Part shown: positions 27,346-34,930 of the stretch, in pieces
Numbering within the stretch: position 1 is the first letter of the stretch
Layout of the letters: every line of letters starts with the position of its first letter
Source: Streptomyces olivochromogenes
Lineage (GTDB): Bacteria > Actinomycetota > Actinomycetes > Streptomycetales > Streptomycetaceae
Direction of reading: 5' to 3'
Length of the DNA stretch: 64,000 nt
Assembly: GCF_001514115.1 (NCBI RefSeq)
Contig: NZ_KQ948466.1
Span: forward strand, 1 to 64,000
Position numbers and translations under genes: made by a program
Notes under the pieces: generated by a model
What the model was told of the DNA's origin: nothing
Seen by the model: only the letters and a program-made list of their open reading frames with translations
Database searches by the model: none

Positions 27346-28272
27346 TCAGCCCTTGCCCGAGCCGATGGTGAGTCCGCTGATGAACTGGCGCTGGAGCGCG
27401 AAGTACACCAGGAGAGTGGGGATCGCGGTCATCAGGGCACCGGCCGCGATGAGGTTGGGATTGGTGAAGTACGCACCCTGGAGGTTGGCCAGGGCGGAGG
27501 TGATCGGGCGCTTGTCGCCGCTCTCGATCAGCGCGAGCGGCCAGAAGAAGTCGTTGTAGATCCAGATCGACTCGAGGGTCGCGAGGGCCGCGAATGCGGG
27601 GCGGCACAGCGGCAGGATGATCTGGAAGAACTGGCGCCAGACGGGGGCGCCGTCCACGAGCGCCGCCTCGGAGATCTCCTTCGGGATCGTCTTCATGTAG
27701 TTGCTGAGGACGAAGGTGCAGAACCCGGACTGGTAGGCGATGTGGATCGCGATGATGCCCCAGGCCGAGTTGTAGAGGAGGAGGGAGTCGCTCATCCACT
27801 GCGGCAGCGGGATGAGGAGGTAGAGGCGGTACAGGGGGGTGATGAGGACCTGTGCCGGGAGCAGGTTGCCCGCGGTGAACAGCATCAGCAGGACGATGTT
27901 CCAGCGGAAGTCGAAGCGGGAGACGAAGAAGGCGACCGCGGCCGAGAACAGCAGGGTGCACAGGACGGCCGGCACCGTGATGAGGACGGAGTTCCAGAAG
28001 AAGTGCGGCATCCCGGACTGGCTCCAGGCGTCGCTGAAGTTGCCGAGGCTGAGACTGTGGGGCCAGGAGAGATAACCGTGCTTCGCGGTGTCCGAATAGG
28101 GCCGCAGCGAGGTGTACATGGCCCACAGCAGCGGGACGAGCCACAGCAGGGCGATGCCGCCCAGCATCAGATGACGGCCCGTCTGGCGCCGCGGCCCGGA
28201 GGGGGTCTTCGGCGTCTGCTGTGCGCGCCGGGTCCGCGGTCGGGAGGCCGGGCGCGGCACGGTCGTGGTCAC
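27346..28272 (-). CDS. ABC sugar importer permease (MalG type)
   Basis: A 308-aa inner-membrane permease with six hydrophobic segments. The EAA loop reads EISEAALVDGAPVWRQFFQIILPLCRP, and the C-terminus LQRQFISGLTIGSGKG is typical of MalG/UgpE proteins. The first 35 residues are basic and cytoplasmic. GTG at 28272 has a perfect AAGGAGG four bases upstream and overlaps the stop of the partner permease gene (GTGA). No ATPase gene is present; in Streptomyces such importers usually share MsiK encoded elsewhere. Confidence 0.93.
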   Translation of the reverse strand: MTTTVPRPASRPRTRRAQQTPKTPSGPRRQTGRHLMLGGIALLWLVPLLWAMYTSLRPYSDTAKHGYLSWPHSLSLGNFSDAWSQSGMPHFFWNSVLITVPAVLCTLLFSAAVAFFVSRFDFRWNIVLLMLFTAGNLLPAQVLITPLYRLYLLIPLPQWMSDSLLLYNSAWGIIAIHIAYQSGFCTFVLSNYMKTIPKEISEAALVDGAPVWRQFFQIILPLCRPAFAALATLESIWIYNDFFWPLALIESGDKRPITSALANLQGAYFTNPNLIAAGALMTAIPTLLVYFALQRQFISGLTIGSGKG

Positions 28273-29207
28273 TGGTCCTCCTTGCGGAAGTTCTGGACGA
28301 GGAAGGTCCCGATGGCGGCAAGGGAGACCACGAGCAGGACGACCGCGAGGGCGGACCCGTAACCGATGTGACTGGACTCGCCGATGATGTTGTCGGTGAT
28401 GAGCAGGGACAGGAGTTCCATGCCCGGTTTGCTTCCGACGCCGCCGCCGAGGACGTAGACGACGTCGAAGGACCGCAGGGACTCCATGACCGTGATGACC
28501 AGGATGATGACGTTGACCGGTTTCAGGGCCGGGAAGACCACCCGCAGGAAGGTCTGGCGTCCATTGGCGCCGTCGAGCGCGGCGGCCTCCTTGAGCGCCG
28601 GGTCGAAGCCCTTCAGGCCGGCCAGGTAGAGGATCATGATGTATCCGGTGTGCCGCCAGCTGGAGGCGACCAGGACGGCCCACAGGTTGAGGTCGGGGTT
28701 GCCCAGCCAGTCGATGTGGTGGCTGGATCCGGCGGCGCCCAGGATGCCGTTGAGGAGCCCGGTGTCGGGGTTGTAGATGATCTCCCAGATGAAGCCGACG
28801 ACGGCCAGGGAGAGCACCATCGGCAGGAAGATGGCGGTCTGGTAGATCCTTGTGAAGCGGATCTTCCGGTCGAGCTGGTAGGCGAGGAAGATGCCGAACG
28901 GGGTCGGCAGCAGGGCCGTGAACAGCAGCCAGATCACGTTGTGCCGCACCGCGGGCCAGAACGGCGGGTAGTTGGTGAAGATCTCCTTGTAGTTGTCCAG
29001 GCCGATCCAGTGGATGTCGGCCAGGTCGATGCCGTCCCAGGTGGTGAAGGACAGCCCCAGGGAGGCCAGTGCGGGCAGCCAGACGAAGAAGAGCAGGGCC
29101 GCCAGCGGGATGCCGATGATGACGGTGAGGAAGATCCGGTCGCCGGTGCCGAGGCGGCGCGGGCGGGCGCCCCGCGGGGCGGGGGGCGTGGTGGGCGCGG
29201 AGGACAC
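28269..29207 (-). CDS. ABC sugar importer permease (MalF/UgpA type)
   Basis: A 312-aa permease with six membrane segments. The EAA motif is EAAALDGANGRQTFLRVVFPALKP, and the N-terminal half has the FFVWLPALASLGLSFTTWDG pattern of this family. GTG at 29207 is chosen because the coding signal begins here, 26 bp after the binding-protein stop; AAAGG lies about 11 bases before it, a weak site. The open frame to 30434 is antisense-like noise over the binding-protein gene. Its product pairs with the downstream permease and the upstream lipoprotein. Confidence 0.92.
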   Translation of the reverse strand: MSSAPTTPPAPRGARPRRLGTGDRIFLTVIIGIPLAALLFFVWLPALASLGLSFTTWDGIDLADIHWIGLDNYKEIFTNYPPFWPAVRHNVIWLLFTALLPTPFGIFLAYQLDRKIRFTRIYQTAIFLPMVLSLAVVGFIWEIIYNPDTGLLNGILGAAGSSHHIDWLGNPDLNLWAVLVASSWRHTGYIMILYLAGLKGFDPALKEAAALDGANGRQTFLRVVFPALKPVNVIILVITVMESLRSFDVVYVLGGGVGSKPGMELLSLLITDNIIGESSHIGYGSALAVVLLVVSLAAIGTFLVQNFRKEDQ

Positions 29208-29233
29208 GGTGCGTGAGACCTTTCCGGTCCTGG

Positions 29234-30547
29234 TCAGGCCGTGAAGAAGCGCGAGCGCTGGGACTCGATCTTCGTCAGCGTTCCCGAGCCGTCGTCGGGG
29301 TGGCTGAGCCACTCGGTCAGGCCGGGGAGTACGACGGTGGAGATGAAGCCGGGGTCGCTGTCGCGGTCCGCGAACTGGCTGATCTGCTTGGCGGAGGCGA
29401 TGAGGTCGGCGGACTTCTTCTGGAGCGCGTTGTACGAGCCGGTGCTCACCTTGTCGTTGACGGCGAGGTTGCTCGGGTCGACGCCCATGTACAGCTCCTC
29501 GGTGTGGGCGCCGCCGAGGAACTCCAGGAACTTCTTGGCACCGGCCTCGTTCTTGGGCCGGCGGCTGAGCATGAAGCCGTCGGTGGGTGCCTCGACGGCG
29601 TCCTGACCGTGCGCGGCGTCGATCTCGGGGAAGGGGAAGAAGTCGATGTCGGCGCGTACCTTCTCGTCCGTGATCTGCTGTCCGAGGAAGAGGCCGATGA
29701 CGGCCATCCCGGACTTCTTGTCGAGCAGCGACTGGGCGGCGTCCTGCCAGGAACGGCCGGCGGCACCCTGCTGGTAGTAGGGGGCGAGTTCGCGCCAGTG
29801 GTCGAGGGTGGCGAGGGCCCGCTTGTCGGTCCAGGAGACCTTGCCGCGCATCAGCGACATGTGGAAGTCGTAGCCGTTGGTCCGCAGGTTCACGTAGTCG
29901 AAGGCGCCGAGGATGCTCCAGCTGTCGCCGCCGCCGTAGCCGGAGGCGATCGGGGAGAGCCCGTCCTTCTTCATCTGCTTCGAGAGCGCGATGAACTCGC
30001 TCCACTTCTGCGGGACTTGGTAGCCGCGCTCCTTGAAGAGACTCTTGCGGTAGAAGACCGCCCACGGGTAGTTGTACAGCGGCACGAAGTAGTACTTGCC
30101 GTCCTCGCCGCGCGAGAGCTGCTTGGTGGCGTCGCTGAAGTCGGCGCCTATCTTGTCCCAGACGTCGTCCAGGGGGCTGCAGAGCTTCTTCTTGGCGAAG
30201 TACTGCATGCGATAGCCGGCGAACCAGGTGAAGACGTCGTCGGGGGTGCCCTGCAGATAGCTGGTGATGCTCTTCTGGAAGGTGTCGTGGTCGACGGTGT
30301 TCGTCTTCACCGTCAGACCGCTGTCCTTGGCGAACGCTCCGGTGACGGAGGCGTAGGCCTTCTTGGGCGTGGCGTCGCCGCCGTTGGATCCGAAGGTGAC
30401 CGTCTTCGGGTCGGCCCCCGCTCCCCCGCCGCAAGCGGTCAGAACGGGCGCGGCCAGTGCGGCGGCGCCGAGTCCGAACAGTCCGCCGACGACTCTGCGG
30501 CGGCCCGGGTCACGCGCAGCCAGGGGATTGCGGCTCTGCTGCGTCAT
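29234..30547 (-). CDS. sugar-binding lipoprotein of the ABC importer
   Basis: A 437-aa extracellular solute-binding protein, family 1. The N-terminus has a twin-arginine stretch (GRRRVVGGLFGLG) and a lipobox LTAC with Cys39, so the mature protein would be lipid-anchored. The rest is typical binding-protein fold: WFAGYRMQYFAKK, VPLYNYPWAVFYRKSLF, YGGGDSWSILG. The gene order ROK - binding protein - permeases - GH27 - GH95 suggests that it captures alpha-galactosides released outside. The ligand is inferred from neighbours only. ATG at 30547; GAGGAG precedes it. Confidence 0.93.
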   Translation of the reverse strand: MTQQSRNPLAARDPGRRRVVGGLFGLGAAALAAPVLTACGGGAGADPKTVTFGSNGGDATPKKAYASVTGAFAKDSGLTVKTNTVDHDTFQKSITSYLQGTPDDVFTWFAGYRMQYFAKKKLCSPLDDVWDKIGADFSDATKQLSRGEDGKYYFVPLYNYPWAVFYRKSLFKERGYQVPQKWSEFIALSKQMKKDGLSPIASGYGGGDSWSILGAFDYVNLRTNGYDFHMSLMRGKVSWTDKRALATLDHWRELAPYYQQGAAGRSWQDAAQSLLDKKSGMAVIGLFLGQQITDEKVRADIDFFPFPEIDAAHGQDAVEAPTDGFMLSRRPKNEAGAKKFLEFLGGAHTEELYMGVDPSNLAVNDKVSTGSYNALQKKSADLIASAKQISQFADRDSDPGFISTVVLPGLTEWLSHPDDGSGTLTKIESQRSRFFTA

Positions 30548-30581
30548 TGTTGCTCCTCACGCGTGTCCGTACATGTCTGAT

Positions 30582-30673
30582 CTTCAGTGCATGGCTGTGC
30601 TTCAGTACGTGCTGGTCGGTGCGTGGTGTGCTCGTCGGGGCGTGCTCGCCCCTCAGGGCGTCGTGCTCCTCAG
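30582..30673. repeat. imperfect ~19-bp tandem repeats before importer operon
   Basis: Five degenerate units starting near 30582, 30600, 30619, 30638 and 30657 carry GTGCTCGTCGGGGCGTG-like or CTTCAGTNC cores. They fill the gap between the ROK stop codon and the binding-protein start. A short GGGGCG-TGCT-CGCCCC hairpin lies at 30637-30652. Possibly operator-like, possibly repeat noise. Confidence 0.4.
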
Positions 30674-31848
30674 CGCGCGTCCGAGGTGGTGAAGGACTGG
30701 ATGGCGGTGGCCGCCGCGCCACGCGCCCACTCCTCGAAGGGCAGCGGCCGGGTCTGTACGTCGCAGTCCGCGGCCGAACCGAACGCGGCCGCGGCGAACG
30801 CGTCACGGATCTGCTCGGCGAACAGGTCGTAGGCGGCTAGGCCTTCACCGGAGATGATCACGCGCTCGGGGCCGAGGAGGTTGGCCACGGTCGCGATGCC
30901 CCGGCCGATCGCCGCTCCCGCCCGGGCGTACACCTCCCGGGCGCCGGGGTCGCCGTCGTGGGCGAGGGCCAGGGCCGCGGTGGCGTCGGCGACACTCGCG
31001 CCGGTGACCTCCCGGATCCGGCCGACGATCGCGGGGTCCGAGGCGATCGCCTCGACGCAGCCACGGTTGCCGCAGTGGCAGCGGGGGCCGGCCGGGTCGA
31101 TCGCCACATGCCCGATCTCACCGGCCACGCCGTGCGCTCCCGCCACCACTTGTCCGTGCACCACCAGACCGCAGCCGATGCCCGCGCCGACGGTCACCAG
31201 CGCGAAGTCGGACAGCCCCACCCCGGCCCCGAACCACTGCTCGGCCACCGTCAGCGCCCGAACGTCGTTGTCGAGGGTGACCGGCAGTCCGGTCGTGGTC
31301 GCGGCCAGTTCGGCGAGGGGAACGTCGCGCCACTCCAGGAACGGCGAGTAGCGCACCACCCCGGCCGCCCGGTCCACGTCTCCCGAGACGGCGATGCCGA
31401 GCCCCCGGACCTGCACCCCGAAGCCGTCCGCCTCGGTCAGCAGTTCCTGTACGAGTCCCGCGACGGAGGTCAGTACCGCCTTGGGTTCGCGGGAGGTGAG
31501 CGGAACGCGCCGGGCGACCCGGATGCGGCAGCAGAGGTCGGTGAGTACGGCGATGAGCTCGTCGCCCGTCACCTTGATCCCCAGGAACAGGGCCCGCCCG
31601 CCGTCGACCCGCACCGGGTTGGCGGGCCGCCCGAGGACGGGCTGCCGTGCGTCCTCGGCAACGTCCTCCACTAGGTAGCCGGCTTCGATCAGCGGCCGGA
31701 CCGCCTTGGTGACCGCCGCCGCCGACAGCTGGGTCCGCCCTGCTATCTCCGACCGCGTGAGCGGGCCGTGGGACAGCACGGTGGTGAAGATCTGGGAAGC
31801 GGCCGGCGTGTGGGCCGGGAACGCCTCGGTGAGAGAGGTCGAACGCAT
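30670..31848 (-). CDS. ROK-family transcriptional regulator
   Basis: A 392-aa ROK regulator. Residues about 15-70 are a winged helix (LTRSEIAGRTQLSAAAVTKAVRPLIEAGYL). The ROK domain follows, with GIKVTGDELIAVL, DNDVRAL and the zinc motif CHCGNRGCVE near residues 257-266. Its ligand is likely a sugar or sugar phosphate linked to alpha-galactoside use, because it precedes the importer operon and diverges from GH36. It ends 122 bp before the binding-protein gene, with degenerate repeats in between. Confidence 0.93.
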   Translation of the reverse strand: MRSTSLTEAFPAHTPAASQIFTTVLSHGPLTRSEIAGRTQLSAAAVTKAVRPLIEAGYLVEDVAEDARQPVLGRPANPVRVDGGRALFLGIKVTGDELIAVLTDLCCRIRVARRVPLTSREPKAVLTSVAGLVQELLTEADGFGVQVRGLGIAVSGDVDRAAGVVRYSPFLEWRDVPLAELAATTTGLPVTLDNDVRALTVAEQWFGAGVGLSDFALVTVGAGIGCGLVVHGQVVAGAHGVAGEIGHVAIDPAGPRCHCGNRGCVEAIASDPAIVGRIREVTGASVADATAALALAHDGDPGAREVYARAGAAIGRGIATVANLLGPERVIISGEGLAAYDLFAEQIRDAFAAAAFGSAADCDVQTRPLPFEEWARGAAATAIQSFTTSDAR

Positions 31849-31892
31849 GGCCGGAACCTAAGGCCCTTATTTTCTGCTGTCAATGAAAGAAG

Positions 31893-31920
31893 CAGGATTC
31901 TCCTGAGGATGCTCCAGGAG
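31893..31920. promoter_or_regulatory. operator-like inverted repeats between ROK and GH36
   Basis: CAGGA-TTC-TCCTG (31893-31905) is a perfect inverted repeat. It overlaps a second one, CTCCTG-9 bases-CAGGAG (31900-31920). Two 12-bp direct copies (31894 and 31906) make up the same stretch. It lies 45-72 bp before the ROK start, in the AT-richest part (31860-31910) of the divergent 183-bp gap. Likely ROK binding region. Confidence 0.45.
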
Positions 31921-32031
31921 GTACCTGTGACCTGTGAATTCCAGAATGCGAGCAAGCATTGACACGTGATCCAAGGTCAGGGTTGGCTTTTCCTTGTCTC
32001 GTACGTGAGCACCACCTGAACGCGAGGATTC

Positions 32032-34140
32032 ATGTCGCCGATCTCCTTCGCCCCGGACACCGGGGTCTGGCTGCTGTCCACACCGCGCACCTCGTACGCG
32101 CTGCGGATCGACGAGACCGGAGCGCCCTGCCATGTCGCGTGGGGTCCACGACTGACGCCGGCGGAGGCCGAGGAGCTCGCCGTGCCACCCGCGCCCGAGG
32201 CCAGCAGCTTCGAGGGCAGGCCGACCGTCGGGGAGGAGCTGCCGGTCGACGGCGGCACGCGCTACGGACCGCCGTCACTGCAGGTCAGGTTCGCGGACGG
32301 CGCCCGCGCCTTCGAGTGGCAGCCGACCGGTCACGAGGTCGACGAGGGCGAGCTGACCCTGTCGTTCCGCGACCGCCGTTACCCGTTGCGGGTGGCGCTC
32401 CACTACCGGGTGCGCGAGGACACGGACGTCATCGAGCGCTGGACCGTCGTCCGCAACGACGGCGACGAGCCCGTCACCCTGCTGCGTGCCGACTCCGCGG
32501 CCTGGACCCTGCCGCCGGAGCGGGACTACCGGCTCAGTCATGTCACGGGCCAGTGGTCCGCCGAGAGCCAGTTGCGACGGGACCGACTGCCGTACGGCGA
32601 AACCGTGTTGACCAGCCGTCGCGGGATCACCAGCCACCACGCGAACCCGTGGCTGATGCTCGACGCGGGTGAGGCGACGGAGGAGCACGGGCGGGTGTGG
32701 AGCGCCGCCCTCGCGTGGAGCGGGAGCTGGCGCGTCACCGTGCAGCGCACCCCCGACGGGCGGGCCGGATTCACCGGCGGCCCCGGCCGGGACGGCACGA
32801 CCGTGCCGCTCGCGCCGGGCGAGGAGTTCGCCACTCCCCCGTTCGCGGGACTGTGCACCGACGGCGGCTTCGGCGCGGCCAGCCGCGCCTGGCACGCGTA
32901 CGTCCTGGCCCATGTCCTGCCCCATGCCGACGAGTTCGCCCCGGTGCTCTACAACTCCTGGGAGGCGACCGGCTTCGACGTCGACGAGGTCGGGCAGAAG
33001 GCGCTCGCCGAGCGGGCGGCGGCGCTCGGAGTGGAGCTCTACGTCGTCGACGACGGCTGGTTCGGGGCGCGCCGCAGCGACCGGGCGGGCCTCGGCGACT
33101 GGACACCGGCGTCCGACCGCTTCCCGGACGGACTGGGCCCGCTGGTCCGCGCGGTGCACGGGCTCGGGATGCGCTTCGGCCTCTGGGTGGAGCCCGAGAT
33201 GGTGAACCCGGACAGCGACCTGTACCGCGAACACCCCGACTGGGTACTGCACTTCCCCGGCCGCCCCCGCTCCGAGCTGCGCAATCAGCTGGTCCTCAAC
33301 TTCGCCCGCCGCGAGGTCGCCGACTGGGCCCACGGCTGGCTGACCCGGCTGGTCGGCGACCACGGCATCGACTTCCTCAAGTGGGACATGAACCGCGCGT
33401 TCAGCGAGGCCGGCTGGCCCGACCGGGAGGACGGCACCGACCGCCTCGGCCCCGCGTACGTGCGCAATCTCTACGGCGTCCTCGACCGCCTGCGCGCGGA
33501 CCATCCGGCGCTGCGGATCGAGACGTGCAGCGGTGGCGGCGGCCGGGTCGACCTGGGCATTCTGGCCCGCACGGACCAGGCCTGGGCGTCGGACAACACC
33601 GACGCCGCCGACCGGATGGGGATCCAGCAGGGCTACGGCCAGATCTACCCCGCCCGCACGATGGGCGCCTGGGTGACCGACGTACCCAACCAGCTCACCG
33701 GCCGTACGGTCCCGCTGCGCTTCCGTTTCCATGTCGCGATGGCCGGGGCGCTCGGCATCGGGGGCGATCTCACCCGCTGGTCCGAGGAGGAACTGCGGGA
33801 GGGGGCCGACCTGGTCGCCACGTACAAGAAGGTCCGCCATCTCGTCCAGCACGGCAGGCTGGACCGGCTGTCGCCGCCCGCCGAGGACTCGGTCTGCGTG
33901 GTGCAGTACACCGCCGCGGACGCCTCGGAGACCCTGCTGCTCGCCTACCGGCGTGTCTCCCGCCACGGCGCGCCGAGGCTGCCGGTCCGGCCGCGCGGTC
34001 TGACCCCCGGGGGCCGCTACCGCGACGCGCGCACCGGCGCCGTGCACCACTCCACGGTGCTCGGCGAGTACGGTCTCGACGTCGACCTGCCGGCGGGCGA
34101 CTGGTCCAGCACGACCGTGCACCTCGTCCGGGAGGACTGA
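32032..34140 (+). CDS. cytoplasmic GH36 alpha-galactosidase
   Basis: A 702-aa enzyme with no signal peptide. The N-terminal beta-supersandwich is followed by the GH36 barrel: YNSWEATGFDVDE, VVDDGWFGARRSDR, the nucleophile Asp452 in FLKWDMNR, CSGGGGRVD, and the acid/base candidate Asp521 in WASDNTDA. It hydrolyses imported alpha-galactosides such as melibiose or raffinose to galactose. Divergent from the ROK gene, it completes the pathway: outside cleavage by GH27, uptake by the ABC importer, inside cleavage by GH36. ATG at 32032; no strong ribosome site is visible, but the N-terminal homology begins here. Confidence 0.94.
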   Translation: MSPISFAPDTGVWLLSTPRTSYALRIDETGAPCHVAWGPRLTPAEAEELAVPPAPEASSFEGRPTVGEELPVDGGTRYGPPSLQVRFADGARAFEWQPTGHEVDEGELTLSFRDRRYPLRVALHYRVREDTDVIERWTVVRNDGDEPVTLLRADSAAWTLPPERDYRLSHVTGQWSAESQLRRDRLPYGETVLTSRRGITSHHANPWLMLDAGEATEEHGRVWSAALAWSGSWRVTVQRTPDGRAGFTGGPGRDGTTVPLAPGEEFATPPFAGLCTDGGFGAASRAWHAYVLAHVLPHADEFAPVLYNSWEATGFDVDEVGQKALAERAAALGVELYVVDDGWFGARRSDRAGLGDWTPASDRFPDGLGPLVRAVHGLGMRFGLWVEPEMVNPDSDLYREHPDWVLHFPGRPRSELRNQLVLNFARREVADWAHGWLTRLVGDHGIDFLKWDMNRAFSEAGWPDREDGTDRLGPAYVRNLYGVLDRLRADHPALRIETCSGGGGRVDLGILARTDQAWASDNTDAADRMGIQQGYGQIYPARTMGAWVTDVPNQLTGRTVPLRFRFHVAMAGALGIGGDLTRWSEEELREGADLVATYKKVRHLVQHGRLDRLSPPAEDSVCVVQYTAADASETLLLAYRRVSRHGAPRLPVRPRGLTPGGRYRDARTGAVHHSTVLGEYGLDVDLPAGDWSSTTVHLVRED

Positions 34141-34160
34141 CACCCCGTCAGTGTGCTGGT

Positions 34161-34196
34161 GGGCCGCCCGATGTCGTTCTCGTCCGGCGGGCGCCC
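34161..34196. terminator. convergent terminator candidate
   Basis: Arms 34161-34170 and 34188-34196 pair over 9 bp with one bulged C; the loop is about 17 bases. It lies between the convergent GH36 and lipoprotein genes. Confidence 0.4.
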
Positions 34197-34197
34197 G

Positions 34198-34833
34198 TCA
34201 GTATCGCTGGGCCTTCGCCAGGACCGGGGTCAGCTGGGGTTGGGTGGGCTGTCTGCTGATGGCGACGGGCTGGGCGCGCTGCCCCGGCTTGAGGTTCTCC
34301 GCGCCCACGAACCTGGTCTCGACGACCTTGCCGTCGGGGTTCTTGAAGTCGACCTGGACGGCGTACGAGGCCGTGCGATCGGTGTTGTTGGTGATGTTGA
34401 CGAGCACGGCGAGCAGGCCGCCCGTCTTCGCCCTGGGCAGGCCGGTCATGGCGACGTCGGACCGCGCGTTCCCGGGGCCCTGCACCTTCTTCAGCTCCGC
34501 CTGTGCCTGCGCGCTCGCGCGGGCCGTGTCGGCCGAGACGGACGCCTCGAACTCCGAGGCCGCGGCGGACAGCGAGGAGGCCGCCGCCGAGGCTGAGGCC
34601 CGGGCGGAGCCGATGATCGAGGAGGCGGCCGAGGACAGGGCGGACGGCGCCGTGCCGGAGAAGTTGGACTCGTTGGGCGCGGTCGGACGGACGCTGGCGG
34701 AAACACCGCCGCCGGCGTTGTTGTCCGAGCCGCACGAGACGAGCAGCGAGCCGCACGCGCACGTGGCCAGGAGGGCGCCGATGCGGCGAGATCGACGCGA
34801 GTGGACCTGGTCGTCGGGGATACGTGTGCTCAT
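34198..34833 (-). CDS. putative Ser/Ala-rich lipoprotein
   Basis: A 211-aa secreted protein with a basic start (RRSRRIG), a hydrophobic stretch and the lipobox LLVSC (Cys34). The middle, about 55-115, is very rich in Ser and Ala and likely helical. The C-terminal part (about 125-205) has a beta-sandwich look: LAVLVNITNNTDRTASYAVQVDF and a GAENLKPGQRAQ motif, resembling FxLYD/DUF4352-like extracytoplasmic domains. Function unknown. ATG at 34833 is chosen because it gives a proper signal sequence. It is convergent with GH36 and does not obviously belong to either neighbouring operon. Confidence 0.75.
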   Translation of the reverse strand: MSTRIPDDQVHSRRSRRIGALLATCACGSLLVSCGSDNNAGGGVSASVRPTAPNESNFSGTAPSALSSAASSIIGSARASASAAASSLSAAASEFEASVSADTARASAQAQAELKKVQGPGNARSDVAMTGLPRAKTGGLLAVLVNITNNTDRTASYAVQVDFKNPDGKVVETRFVGAENLKPGQRAQPVAISRQPTQPQLTPVLAKAQRY

Positions 34834-34930
34834 GCGGGCTCGTCCTCTGCCTGGCGTACCGGTCACCCTCATGCTCCGTGCCGGGCGCGGTGTCCGCGAA
34901 CCGCACTGACCCATTGGAGTAGCCGCGGGA

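Noticed and set aside
32275..34143. 622-residue open frame antisense to GH36
   Set aside because: Complementary to conserved GH36 active-site sequence; no independent support.
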